Source of the DNA: Chryseobacterium gleum
Lineage (GTDB): Bacteria; Bacteroidota; Bacteroidia; Flavobacteriales_D; Crocinitomicaceae
Assembly: GCA_943326315.2 (NCBI GenBank)
Contig: CALPSU020000045.1
Span: 1 to 11,575 of the forward strand
DNA: 11,575 nucleotides
Direction of reading: 5' to 3'
Below the pieces are notes generated by a model. The model did not search any database. It was not told the origin of the DNA and saw nothing but the letters and a program-made list of their open reading frames with translations. This document shows positions 1 to 7,346 of the stretch, piece after piece. The stretch's first letter is position 1, and each line of letters starts with the position of its first letter. A program made the position numbers and the translations under genes.

Positions 1-95
1 ACATTAAATATCAGTAAAATAAAAATGATTTTTAAGGCGATAAATTAAACATGACGGTTGAATTAACGAAGTAAAACTTTCCTCAGAAAGTAATA

Positions 96-107
96 TGATG
101 CTTATCA
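96..107. promoter_or_regulatory. FNR-like dyad TGAT-GCTT-ATCA (no promoter core seen)
   Basis: This palindromic TGAT-N4-ATCA site lies in the non-coding left end of the window (1-190). Its surroundings (92-109) match 517-534 at 17 of 18 positions, so it is a near copy of the dyad in front of the SHOCT gene. Unlike the other four intergenic dyads, it has no TTTG core at the standard spacing on either strand. An ATG on the minus strand at 2-4 lies about 97 bases away, so the site may serve a gene running off the left edge. That cannot be tested here. Nothing else recognisable was seen in 1-190. Confidence 0.4.
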
Positions 108-190
108 GTATACCAAAAAGTACTTTAATTAAATAAGCTAAAAAAATATTTTAAAACGTTGATGAACAATATCTATTTTAAACAAAAAAA

Positions 191-436
191 TTAATTCTTT
201 TCAATAATTGCTTTTTTCTCTAAAAATTCCTCATTGGTAATTTCACCAGCAGCTAATCTTCTTTTTAAAATATCCATAGGAGAATTTTTCAATCTTCTTT
301 CTCCAGGAATATCAAAAGGAATAACAAAAATCCAAAACAATAAAATTAACCAAACAAACCACCATAAAAAATGCATTCCTCCGAAGTAATAATTATCATA
401 ACAAATCTGATCTACCTTCAACATATAATTTGACAT
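191..436 (-). CDS. Small membrane protein with C-terminal SHOCT domain
   Basis: This 81-residue protein has one hydrophobic, tryptophan-rich membrane segment at about residues 21-42. A short C-terminal helical hairpin follows at about 53-80, with the SHOCT pattern of DILKRRLAAGEIT then EEF and a lysine-rich end. SHOCT domains are short oligomerisation or interaction modules often fused to one membrane helix, and they are common in small envelope or stress proteins of unknown role. The start at 436 is preferred; an in-frame Met at residue 5 is the alternative. The leader is A/T-rich with no Shine-Dalgarno, as is usual in Bacteroidota. An FNR-like dyad and a TTTG promoter core lie upstream (468-532), so the gene is probably its own regulated unit. 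The exact function is unknown. Confidence 0.85.
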   Translation of the reverse strand: MSNYMLKVDQICYDNYYFGGMHFLWWFVWLILLFWIFVIPFDIPGERRLKNSPMDILKRRLAAGEITNEEFLEKKAIIEKN

Positions 437-467
437 ACTATTTTTTTTAAACTATTAATATTTTCTA

Positions 468-532
468 CAAAGAGAATTAAATTTCATTTTTATAAAAATG
501 AGACAGAACAAAATTAAATATGATGATTATCA
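468..532 (-). promoter_or_regulatory. Promoter with FNR-like dyad for the SHOCT gene
   Basis: The dyad TGAT-GATT-ATCA is at 521-532. On the minus strand an 8-mer TCTCTTTG (plus positions 468-475) matches the Bacteroidota -7 consensus TAnnTTTG except for the A. The dyad centre is 58.5 bases from the last G of the TTTG core, a spacing identical to the other three promoters of this type in the window. If transcription starts a few bases past the core, the dyad is centred near -61 to -66, a typical class I activator position. No clear -33 TTTG is present, which fits an activator-dependent promoter. Confidence 0.6.
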
Positions 533-560
533 GTGTTTAAAATTAAGATGTCTAAACTTA

Positions 561-588
561 TAGTTAAATTGAAGTATTACTTTAACTA
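561..588 (-). other. Inverted repeat at the end of the six-helix membrane protein gene
   Basis: Arms TAGTTAAA (561-568) and TTTAACTA (581-588) are perfect complements around a 12-base loop that itself contains a small AAGT/ACTT pairing. The repeat overlaps the stop codon of the gene at 582-1229. The stem is A/T-rich and no U-run follows on the minus strand, so it is at best a weak 3' end structure rather than a classical terminator. Confidence 0.3.
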
Positions 589-1229
589 AGAGGAATCTTT
601 ATTGACCCTGTGTAATAGAACTTTAAATCAAGAATACAGATCCAAATTAGATATGTTCCAAAACTAATTTTCTGTAGCATTGGCAAATAATAAACAAGTC
701 TATCTACTTGATAAACATAGCCATTCAAAAGTAAAAGCAACAAATTTAAACTTCCTAACAACATCATTCCAAACCATTTAATTTTATAAAGCCCAAACAA
801 GGATATTAATATTGTGATGAAGCCTAGAACACCAGCCATATTAATAATTTTATCATGTAAATCCGTAAAAACAAACATTGCTACAGACATAGACAAAGAT
901 CCAGAAAGTTGAATTACCAACTTATTATTTTTATCGTATTTAATATAGTTTGGGAATAGATACCAAAAAAAGGCAATTGTAATGCAAAGAACAAACATTC
1001 CAATTAAAGCTATTGGTCTAGCAGGATTTAATTGTCCATTTACTGCATAACTACCCAATAAATTACACCAATAATTATTCATCCAACTAAACCCCTTTGA
1101 ATGTTTATCAATTTGAGATCCACCCGGATATAAAAATGCTCCAATTATATAAAAAATCAAAAACAAAACAGTACCAAATAATGGTACAAGCATCCCAAAT
1201 CGACTTGATTTAACCTGATTTTTTACCAT
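582..1229 (-). CDS. Six-helix integral membrane protein, DUF998-like
   Basis: This 215-residue protein has about six predicted membrane segments, at roughly residues 13-34, 73-92, 105-123, 130-147, 151-172 and 187-203. Polar motifs stand out in or near the membrane: YPGGS (34-38), NYWCNLL (52-58), NPARP (68-72) and FTDLHD (121-126). The general shape, with a long first loop containing conserved N, W and C residues, resembles uncharacterised DUF998-type membrane proteins, but I cannot assign the family firmly. No catalytic signature is recognised. It is divergently oriented to the DUF6629-like gene across a 246-base gap. The dyad at 1364-1375 has a promoter core only on the side facing the other gene, so shared control is possible but not shown. 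Confidence 0.75.
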   Translation of the reverse strand: MVKNQVKSSRFGMLVPLFGTVLFLIFYIIGAFLYPGGSQIDKHSKGFSWMNNYWCNLLGSYAVNGQLNPARPIALIGMFVLCITIAFFWYLFPNYIKYDKNNKLVIQLSGSLSMSVAMFVFTDLHDKIINMAGVLGFITILISLFGLYKIKWFGMMLLGSLNLLLLLLNGYVYQVDRLVYYLPMLQKISFGTYLIWICILDLKFYYTGSIKIPLS

Positions 1230-1363
1230 ATTCTTCTTTGAAGTAAATAACTTAAAACAATTTTTTACGAATATCCATTTTTAACATTTAAACTAAAATG
1301 ACTAAAATCAGATGCCTCCAATTTGTATTAAACAAACACACTAATTTTAGATATGTAATTATC

Positions 1364-1428
1364 TGATAATAATCATATAAAGCAGCTTATAAAATCATTT
1401 TATTGCATGGGATTATAGAGCAAATTTG
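1364..1428 (+). promoter_or_regulatory. Promoter with FNR-like dyad for the DUF6629-like gene
   Basis: The dyad TGAT-AATA-ATCA is at 1364-1375 and a TTTG core at 1425-1428 (8-mer CAAATTTG). The dyad-to-core distance is the same 65-base outer span as at 468-532, 9724-9788 and 10563-10627, but here on the plus strand. The core lies about 48 bases before the ATG at 1476. The rest of the 1230-1475 gap shows no second obvious element. On the minus strand at the same distance there is no CAAA, so the six-helix protein gene does not share the arrangement. Confidence 0.6.
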
Positions 1429-1475
1429 TATTGTAATTAAAAATATGATTTTAGCTATAAAAAAACTTCTACTCT

Positions 1476-2144
1476 ATGTGTTTTTCTCCTGAAGCGAGCT
1501 TTGTATCCAGTTTTGTACTTTCAGTTATTGGCGTTTCCGCAATAAAAAAAGCTAAAACTAAAGCTCAAATATTTTTCGCTAGCATTCCATTTATTTTTGC
1601 TCTCCAACAATTAACTGAAGGATTCGTATGGTTATCACTCTTACATAAATCCTTCTCCTCATGGAATATGTTGAATACTTATCTCTATTTAACCTTTGCC
1701 CAGGTGGTTTGGCCTTCTATGGTTCCGCTTTCAATTTTATTTCTAGAAAAAAAACAGAGTCGTAAAAAAATACTTTATATACTATCCGTAATTGGAATAG
1801 TAGTTTCCATTTTATTGACTATTCGACTATCAACTGAAAATATTAAATCTGAGATTTTGGAACATCACATTAATTACAGTTTCAGATATAGAAAATATTT
1901 TTTTTATTTTTTAAGTGTATTGTATATTTCAGTAACAATTATACCTCCATTAATTTCAAGTATCAAAAGGATGAGACTTTTAGGTTTTGGAATTCTAATA
2001 TCCTATTTAATAACACTTTTTTACTATGAAAATTATCTAATTTCAGTATGGTGTTTCTTCTCTGCAATCCTAAGTTGCACAGTATATTATATAGTGGTTA
2101 TTCTTAATGATAATTTGAAAATTGAAAAGCAAGAATCAATTTAA
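1476..2144 (+). CDS. DUF6629-like integral membrane protein
   Basis: This 222-residue membrane protein opens with MCFSPEASF, the N-terminal signature of the DUF6629 family (MCFSxxASF). Other recognisable points are QQLTEGFVW (44-52), a WP pair at 79-80 inside a membrane segment, and SVWCFFSA (190-197). There are about six to seven hydrophobic segments. The role of the family is unknown; the conserved Cys at position 2 and the polar Q/E residues in a membrane helix are the residues most likely to matter. It is the only plus-strand gene in the window. It has its own FNR-like promoter upstream and a strong hairpin right after the stop. The start at 1476 is fixed by the family signature. Confidence 0.85.
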   Translation: MCFSPEASFVSSFVLSVIGVSAIKKAKTKAQIFFASIPFIFALQQLTEGFVWLSLLHKSFSSWNMLNTYLYLTFAQVVWPSMVPLSILFLEKKQSRKKILYILSVIGIVVSILLTIRLSTENIKSEILEHHINYSFRYRKYFFYFLSVLYISVTIIPPLISSIKRMRLLGFGILISYLITLFYYENYLISVWCFFSAILSCTVYYIVVILNDNLKIEKQESI

Positions 2145-2146
2145 AT

Positions 2147-2173
2147 TTAACCACCTGTTGAACAGGTGGTTAA
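2147..2173. terminator. Hairpin between convergent genes, likely bidirectional terminator
   Basis: Arms 2147-2159 and 2161-2173 are perfect 13-base complements around one central base; in practice this gives a stem built on AACCACCTG/CAGGTGGTT with a loop of about five. It lies two bases after the plus-strand stop at 2144 and about 40 bases past the minus-strand stop at 2213, so it can end transcription from both sides. The downstream tracts are A/T-rich but lack a long pure U-run. Confidence 0.7.
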
Positions 2174-2212
2174 TCAAATTAACTGTTTTAAAAATTAATA
2201 ACATACTTTCGA

Positions 2213-2659
2213 TTAAACGAATAATATTTCTTCAGTATTGTTTAATCTAAATTTGAAAATCTCATGAATTTCCAATTTAATTTTTTCAATTATTTCTTTT
2301 TCTTTTTTACTTTTCTTTTTATAAGCATTTTCAATTTTTTCAATTCCAATAATTATTTTTTCAATTAGACTGAGATCTAAATAATCTATATTCTCACTTA
2401 AAAAATTCATAAATGAATCTCTGGCTTCTTCAAAACTTAAATGATTTTCAATACAATCTTTAAATTCAAAAATAGTATAGAATGCATACTTCATTCCAGA
2501 AGAATCATACATGGGATTTAAATCTGCTAATTCATCCGAAACAAACTCTCTTAATTTAATCACTTCAACTTCTCTTACTCTTTGATTTCCAAGCGCAACC
2601 GCATATAACAATTTACCAAGCTCTTCATAAAACCGCTTAATTTTAATTTTACTTTCCAT
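2213..2659 (-). CDS. TerB-like all-helical cytoplasmic protein
   Basis: This 148-residue protein has no signal peptide or membrane segment and is predicted all-helical. Residues 10-44 (FYEELGKLLYAVALGNQRV, then a Glu-rich helix) resemble the first helices of TerB-like domains, where a GKLLYAIAxADGxV motif is followed by E and L residues. The aspartate of that motif is replaced by N (residue 25), so metal binding as in classical TerB is doubtful. The C-terminal third is Lys/Glu-rich and may form a coiled coil (about 100-135). It is the last gene of the minus-strand block, 23 bases after the beta-helix gene, so probably co-transcribed. Function unknown; the family link is moderate. Confidence 0.7.
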   Translation of the reverse strand: MESKIKIKRFYEELGKLLYAVALGNQRVREVEVIKLREFVSDELADLNPMYDSSGMKYAFYTIFEFKDCIENHLSFEEARDSFMNFLSENIDYLDLSLIEKIIIGIEKIENAYKKKSKKEKEIIEKIKLEIHEIFKFRLNNTEEILFV

Positions 2660-2682
2660 ATATTTTAAATTTTAACAAATTA

Positions 2683-4398
2683 TTATCTCAATACTTTTTG
2701 CGATGATCCATCAGAAAAAAGAATAATAATTAAACCTCTATAATTTTCATTCACCTCTTCTCCTAATAGATTTGTCATCTTAGTAATTTTCTTTTTTTCT
2801 TTCTCTCTATTGTCTATCGAAATCGTTCTCAAATTTGTAATTTTTCCATCAAAATCAATTTGTTTCAATCGGTAATAATTAATTTTATTTTCAAAATGAC
2901 AATCGTTAAACATATAACAATTATCAATGAAAGAATTACCTGCAGCGTTTACATTTCCTATCGTTTCAAAATCATTTTCTTCACTAATAATCTTTTCAAC
3001 GATAAAATAATCATTGTTGATTTCAGAAGAAGTTACCCATTCTAATAAATTGTATTTATTTATATTTTGACCTGTAAAACTTTTTAAAGTGATCGGTAAA
3101 ACTACTCCAGTAGCACAAACACCTGTAAAAGTTGGTACTGTAGGTGTTACGAAAGCAGCAGAAGCAAGATTGTTACTTGAAAATGTTCCAGATGAATATA
3201 AATCGCTAGGAATATTACAATTCGTTAAAGTTATTGTACCACCAAAGGTTGCCGCTTGACTAGGTATTGATCCGTAATAAGTATTTGTTGAAGTAATAAT
3301 TCCTGAATTGCAGAAGATATCATTGCCTCTATCCGAACGGTTTCCTGTAAAATAACAATTATTCAATTTTAAATTTCCGCCTGTAACAGCAAAATTTCCG
3401 TATGTACTTGCCCCATTATTTGTACAATTAATGACCTTAACTCTTGTAAAAACAGTTGTTCCTCCAGTAAAATAACCTGTTCCACCGTATTTCAAACTAC
3501 CTTGCGCTGTTTGAGAATCATCTATTATACAATCTGTAACATTTAAAATCCCTGAAGTTTGAAAGAAAGTACCGCCACTGGCTAAATCATCGGCTATCGC
3601 ACATCCAGAAAACAAGCAATTATTAATATTAACTATTGTATTGACATTATTACATGTCACCATTGTAATAGATGCACCATTTCCTATTTGTGCTGAAGAT
3701 GATTTATAATTGCCTATAAAAGATGTATTTGAAATATTCAAATTAATATTATTTCCTTTAATATCAATTCCTCCAGAAGCACCATGTGCAATATCTCCAG
3801 CACAATTTAGCCCGCCACCAGTAATCGTAACATTAGAACCAGCTCCTATTGAAATTGTTGCATATTTAGCAGATCCTCCATTTGTATTCGTTAATACATT
3901 AGTGAAAGTTACAGTAGCATTTGAAATGTCAAATGCTTGTCCATCGCTATTGGATGAATACTTTGTAAATTGAATATCTCTAATAACACAAGCGGTAGTT
4001 CCAGAAATTGTAGCGAAATAAAAGCTACCTACAATACCGCAGTAATTGTTATCGAAAATTGTTTTTGTATCTCCAGCGCCTCTAATTGTTATGTTTTTAG
4101 TTATTGCGTATCCATAATTTTGAGTTAAACTTCCTCCTACCGAACTAACATAAGTTCCTGCATCCACATAAATAACATCTCCATTTGCAAAAGGACCGAA
4201 TGCAGTCCACAAACCTCGAAATGTTAACATAGGTTTTGCCGCAGATTTACCATTAACTCCATTGTTTGTATTGTTGCCGATAGCAGTTGTCCAAATATCA
4301 TTCGTATTATATGTAGCATCATTGATATAATAATTTGCACAAAATGCTAGACTCGCATAAAAAATAAACAATATGCTAAGTATTTTTTTCGTTTCCAT
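2683..4398 (-). CDS. Secreted right-handed beta-helix protein with type IX secretion tail
   Basis: This 571-residue protein has an N-terminal Sec signal (hydrophobic residues about 5-19, likely cleavage after the FCA at 18-20). A YYINDATYNTNDIW opening and a GDVIYVDAGTY segment follow, typical of Bacteroidota parallel beta-helix surface proteins. Residues about 90-410 are Asn/Gly/Thr/Ile-rich rungs with repeated NITI-, TNC- and GG-type turns. From about 434 comes the linker domain found before type IX sorting signals (LKSFTGQ, LLEWVTSSEINNDYF, INYYRLKQIDFDG). The last 30 or so residues (LLGEEVNENYRG to DGSSQKVLR) look like a type A C-terminal sorting signal. It is thus likely exported and attached to or released from the cell surface. 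Substrate or binding role is unknown. Only 3 bases separate it from the TEX264-like gene upstream, so it is probably translated from the same message. Confidence 0.85.
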   Translation of the reverse strand: METKKILSILFIFYASLAFCANYYINDATYNTNDIWTTAIGNNTNNGVNGKSAAKPMLTFRGLWTAFGPFANGDVIYVDAGTYVSSVGGSLTQNYGYAITKNITIRGAGDTKTIFDNNYCGIVGSFYFATISGTTACVIRDIQFTKYSSNSDGQAFDISNATVTFTNVLTNTNGGSAKYATISIGAGSNVTITGGGLNCAGDIAHGASGGIDIKGNNINLNISNTSFIGNYKSSSAQIGNGASITMVTCNNVNTIVNINNCLFSGCAIADDLASGGTFFQTSGILNVTDCIIDDSQTAQGSLKYGGTGYFTGGTTVFTRVKVINCTNNGASTYGNFAVTGGNLKLNNCYFTGNRSDRGNDIFCNSGIITSTNTYYGSIPSQAATFGGTITLTNCNIPSDLYSSGTFSSNNLASAAFVTPTVPTFTGVCATGVVLPITLKSFTGQNINKYNLLEWVTSSEINNDYFIVEKIISEENDFETIGNVNAAGNSFIDNCYMFNDCHFENKINYYRLKQIDFDGKITNLRTISIDNREKEKKKITKMTNLLGEEVNENYRGLIIILFSDGSSQKVLR

Positions 4399-4401
4399 AT
4401 T

Positions 4402-4962
4402 CTATTCATCATATTGCATTATATAAGTTATTTTTTTATTTGGCACATCGTATAATTCCATTGATTGGGTAGCTTTATATCCTTTCTCATTCATATATTT
4501 TGAAATTATTGGATACGATTTCATAGCTCCCATCATAAAAGACATGTTATTTATCAAAGGGAATTCTGTATAAACAACATTCGATTTTGTAATCGTATCT
4601 ACATTTAAACCAGAAGAAATTAATTCAGGAATTTTATCAAAATCCTTTTCTTCCAATATACTTCCAACAAAACTTCTGCATTTTTCAGCAGGAATAGTTT
4701 CAGGATCATCGTAGTATATTCCAAAATCTTTATTTGAAGTTATACTCATATCTTTAAGCTTTTGTTGAACATCATTCATGAATTTTCCAGATTTTGAATA
4801 CGGGCCTGTGTATTTTAAACCAACAACTCGATAGCCTCCCTCCTCTTTTTCTTTCACTTTCATTGTGATAAAAAAACCAATATACCATCCAAAAATAATC
4901 GACATAAATAAAAGTACTCCGAGTGTCGTTAATACAATTTTTAAGATTTTTATAAATTTCAT
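4402..4962 (-). CDS. Membrane-anchored GyrI-like protein, TEX264-like
   Basis: This 186-residue protein has one N-terminal membrane anchor (about residues 7-32) followed by a soluble GyrI-like domain (about 42-186). The stretch 81-103 (GIYYDDP, then IPAEKCRSFVGSIL) closely resembles human TEX264, where GyrI-like domain residues read YYDNP and PDKCR followed by a VGSIL motif. The topology, one N-terminal helix then the domain, is also that of TEX264. In bacteria GyrI-like domains often bind small molecules; in animals TEX264 is an ER-phagy receptor and works in DNA-protein crosslink repair. No function for the bacterial form is claimed here. It sits 12 bases after the baeRF gene and 3 bases before the beta-helix gene, so it is almost certainly in one operon with both. 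Confidence 0.85.
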   Translation of the reverse strand: MKFIKILKIVLTTLGVLLFMSIIFGWYIGFFITMKVKEKEEGGYRVVGLKYTGPYSKSGKFMNDVQQKLKDMSITSNKDFGIYYDDPETIPAEKCRSFVGSILEEKDFDKIPELISSGLNVDTITKSNVVYTEFPLINNMSFMMGAMKSYPIISKYMNEKGYKATQSMELYDVPNKKITYIMQYDE

Positions 4963-4974
4963 TTTTTATTTTAT

Positions 4975-6057
4975 TTAATAATAAGTCACCAAGGCTATTT
5001 TATCATAGCCACCTAGTTTACCGTTATTTACAAAAGATATTTCTCCTCCACTTTTCACAACACGTTCAATTACATCATCTACAGCATCTTGAATAATATC
5101 GGATCTTTCAACATCTATATTATCCGTGATTAAACTGTATTCATCGCTTCCTAATAGGGCTTTACATATATAATCTTTCTCAACGATTAGTTTCCCCCCC
5201 CTATTTTCTGCAGCAGCACGCCAGACATTTTTAATTCCATAAACACATTTTTTATCGCTCATTGCATCTTCCAATGTATTCATCAATTCCTTTTGATTCT
5301 TTTCTCCTTTTTCAAAAATAACAACTTCAATAGCCTTATAAATTTCTTCCTTAGAAGCCTCATTATAATTGCCTTCGACATAATCTTCAATGTGTTTCGT
5401 GTTTTTGGTTATTTTCTTAAAATGGCCTATAGATCTTTTTGATCCACAAATAATTACGGGTAAATCTATTTCTGAAATCAATTCGGAAACTACGTGATCA
5501 ATCTCTCTTAGATATTTATCTAGTTCTATTTCTTTAATTTCATTTGGATCTGAAAAATTAGATACTCTTGTTGGATAATCTCTCCCCATTTCTTCCACAT
5601 TGGTTGGTAATTCATCAACTTTTGCTTTCACTAAAACGGTATTATATCCATAATATATTTCGGGTTTATGGCTATCCAACATAACAACCATATAGTCCAC
5701 ATTTTTGTAGATGGAATAAAACAAATCTCTAACTTCAAAGGAAGAATCAATGATGAATTTTTCTTCTATTGAAAAAGGTAAATAAACTAACCTTTCCTTC
5801 TCTGGCGAGGCAAAAATTGCAATCGCTTTGGATAAATGCTTATGATCAATAGATGAAATAAGTTTTTCAATTTTAGAAATTACGATACTAGATTGATTTT
5901 CTGTAAATTTTTCAATTAATTCATTTTTAATGGTTTTCAAAAGTGACTGAGTTCTCTTTTCATCCGTCAAATAGTGAGGAAAACTTTTTTCAGTTGAAAT
6001 AATCAATGAAACGGATGGTGTTAATTTTGAAGTATTTATTAATGTTTCTAAATTCAT
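4975..6057 (-). CDS. Bacterial archaeo-eukaryotic release factor-like protein (baeRF family)
   Basis: This 360-residue soluble protein has the three-part layout of eRF1/aRF1 relatives in bacteria: an N-terminal region (about 1-115, with PSVSLII near the start), a central RNase H-like part (about 117-260, DYMVVMLDSHKPEIYYG) and a C-terminal Rossmann-like part (about 260-360). The end reads DAVDDVIERVV, GGEISFVNNG and IALVTYY, a strong baeRF hallmark (family 3/7 type; I cannot decide which). No GGQ tripeptide is present, so peptide release by the classical mechanism is not expected. baeRF proteins are thought, from their eRF1-like fold, to act on ribosomes, perhaps in rescue or hibernation. The gene starts 22 bases past the hsp20 terminator, and no separate promoter fits in that space, so expression probably depends on read-through. 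Confidence 0.82.
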   Translation of the reverse strand: MNLETLINTSKLTPSVSLIISTEKSFPHYLTDEKRTQSLLKTIKNELIEKFTENQSSIVISKIEKLISSIDHKHLSKAIAIFASPEKERLVYLPFSIEEKFIIDSSFEVRDLFYSIYKNVDYMVVMLDSHKPEIYYGYNTVLVKAKVDELPTNVEEMGRDYPTRVSNFSDPNEIKEIELDKYLREIDHVVSELISEIDLPVIICGSKRSIGHFKKITKNTKHIEDYVEGNYNEASKEEIYKAIEVVIFEKGEKNQKELMNTLEDAMSDKKCVYGIKNVWRAAAENRGGKLIVEKDYICKALLGSDEYSLITDNIDVERSDIIQDAVDDVIERVVKSGGEISFVNNGKLGGYDKIALVTYY

Positions 6058-6078
6058 GATTTTGATAATTTTATTTTG

Positions 6079-6108
6079 AAAAAAAAAGCCAGCCTAATTC
6101 GGCTGGCT
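6079..6108 (-). terminator. Rho-independent terminator of hsp20
   Basis: On the minus strand this reads AGCCAGCC, a six-base loop GAATTA, GGCTGGCT, then a run of U that continues for about eight bases (plus 6079-6086). The 8-bp GC-rich stem (arms 6087-6094 and 6101-6108) and U-tract are textbook. It lies 19 bases past the hsp20 stop at 6127 and ends 22 bases before the baeRF start at 6057, so it separates or attenuates the two. Confidence 0.92.
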
Positions 6109-6126
6109 CTTCCACTAAACCAACTT

Positions 6127-6573
6127 TTAAGAAATTTTTATTTCTTTTTTAGCTTTAAGTATTGTTGTTTCTTTTTTAGGAATTTTCAATGATAAAATTC
6201 CACCTTCGTATTTAGCTTCAATTTTATCCGCTAATACTTCTTCCGGTAATTGAAAAGTTCTAGAGAAACTAGAATATGCAAATTCTCTTCTTCTAAAGTT
6301 TTCATCCTCCTCATTCATTTCATGTTCTTTTTCAGAACTAATAGTTAACAGTCTATTATCTATTTCAACTTTGAAATCTTTTTTCTCAAATCCTGGAGCA
6401 GCTAATTCCACTCTAAAATCTTTATTAGATTCGATAATATTCACTGAAGGAGACTTGATTGCAAAATCATACGTTGACTCCATTAAATCTGAACCAAAAA
6501 AAGGATTGATATCAAATAAATCGTTAACTACTCTTGGAAATAAATTCCCTGTTCTTGTTGCTAATAATGACAT
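6127..6573 (-). CDS. Small heat shock protein, Hsp20 family
   Basis: This 148-residue ATP-independent holdase binds unfolding proteins as oligomers. The alpha-crystallin domain spans about 42-133, with SPSVNIIESNKDFRVE at its start, the AAPGF turn (58-62), the KKDFKVEI strand and the closing GILSLKIPK (125-133). The N-terminal arm carries the usual LFPRVVNDLFD amphipathic helix. The C-terminal IXI anchor is present as IKI (145-147), so oligomer assembly should be intact. Length is typical for Bacteroidota Hsp20. It follows the BON array at a 104-base distance and may be read from it or from its own promoter; a CGATTTTG at 6626-6633 on the minus strand is only a poor -7 candidate. It ends at a strong terminator. 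Confidence 0.97.
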   Translation of the reverse strand: MSLLATRTGNLFPRVVNDLFDINPFFGSDLMESTYDFAIKSPSVNIIESNKDFRVELAAPGFEKKDFKVEIDNRLLTISSEKEHEMNEEDENFRRREFAYSSFSRTFQLPEEVLADKIEAKYEGGILSLKIPKKETTILKAKKEIKIS

Positions 6574-6677
6574 AATTTTTAAATTTTAAATTGTTTAACT
6601 TTTTGTTTTATTTACTCATTGACAAAATCGACTTGCCAAAAAGTTTCTTTTGAATTAATTGCAAACTATTTAATAGT

Positions 6678-7346
6678 TTACAGAACTAATTCAGGTATTT
6701 TAACTTCTAATTGGTTGTATATGTTTACGACTCCTGGAGCATTACCAGCCGCAACTTCCGCATCTTTTTTCTCTGCAAATGATCGAACAGTTCCCGTTAA
6801 AACGACTCTACTCCCAACAGTTTCCACTGAAATATTGTTTGCATCAATTGTAGCATTACGATGAAAAGCTGCCATAATCTTAGATTTTACATCGTTAGCC
6901 ATCACTTTTGTTTTCACAATGATCAAATTACTAACACCTCTAACCCCAATAAGATTTTCGATAACATCTTCTACCGCTTCGCGTTCATATGCCCAATCAA
7001 CATCTCCTTCAACTGTTACCCAAGAATTCTCTACAGTTACTTTAAGTCTATCTTCTTGAATTGAACTATGCCATTTTAATGCATTTACAACCGCTTGAGC
7101 TACTTCAGTATCCGTTTTAATTTTGGTATTTGAGAGTTTTACAATAATATCTTCAGCAACAGCTTTAACACCTAAAACTCTTAGTGCAGCTTCTTTCGCC
7201 AATTTCTTTTTGACGTAACTATCTACACTCCCAGTCAATGTTACAATTCCATTCGTAACCGCTAATCCTATGTCTGAATTTTTTATCGAAGGCTCCCATT
7301 TGATTTCTTCCAAAACATCTTTTTGAATTTCTGAATCTGTTTTCAT
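6678..7346 (-). CDS. Triple BON-domain protein, array copy 1
   Basis: This 222-residue protein holds three BON domains at about 5-71, 78-146 and 151-217, each with the alpha-beta pattern and the conserved V-x-L-x-G-x-V core (GIVTLTGSV, WVTVEGDV, RVVLTGTV) and a closing GV-x-x-V turn (GVKAV, GVRGV, GVVNI). BON domains bind phospholipid or other ligands and are known from OsmY and outer-membrane proteins. No signal peptide or membrane helix is visible (start MKTDSEIQ), so the protein should be cytoplasmic, unlike OsmY. It is the last of four tandem paralogues on the minus strand, 123 bases after copy 2, and directly precedes hsp20. Confidence 0.93.
   Translation of the reverse strand: MKTDSEIQKDVLEEIKWEPSIKNSDIGLAVTNGIVTLTGSVDSYVKKKLAKEAALRVLGVKAVAEDIIVKLSNTKIKTDTEVAQAVVNALKWHSSIQEDRLKVTVENSWVTVEGDVDWAYEREAVEDVIENLIGVRGVSNLIIVKTKVMANDVKSKIMAAFHRNATIDANNISVETVGSRVVLTGTVRSFAEKKDAEVAAGNAPGVVNIYNQLEVKIPELVL

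Noticed and set aside
3710..3973. 87-residue open frame on the plus strand
   Set aside because: It is antisense to the beta-helix gene, whose signal peptide and sorting tail make the minus strand clearly the coding one.
2683..4398. Repeated Asn/Gly/Thr motifs as a possible DNA repeat array
   Set aside because: The repetition is at protein level (beta-helix rungs) and is irregular in DNA; no direct DNA repeat or CRISPR pattern is present.
6663..6679. AAACTAT/ATAGTTT hairpin at the end of BON copy 1
   Set aside because: Seven A/T-rich pairs with a three-base loop and no U-run on the minus strand; too weak for a terminator.
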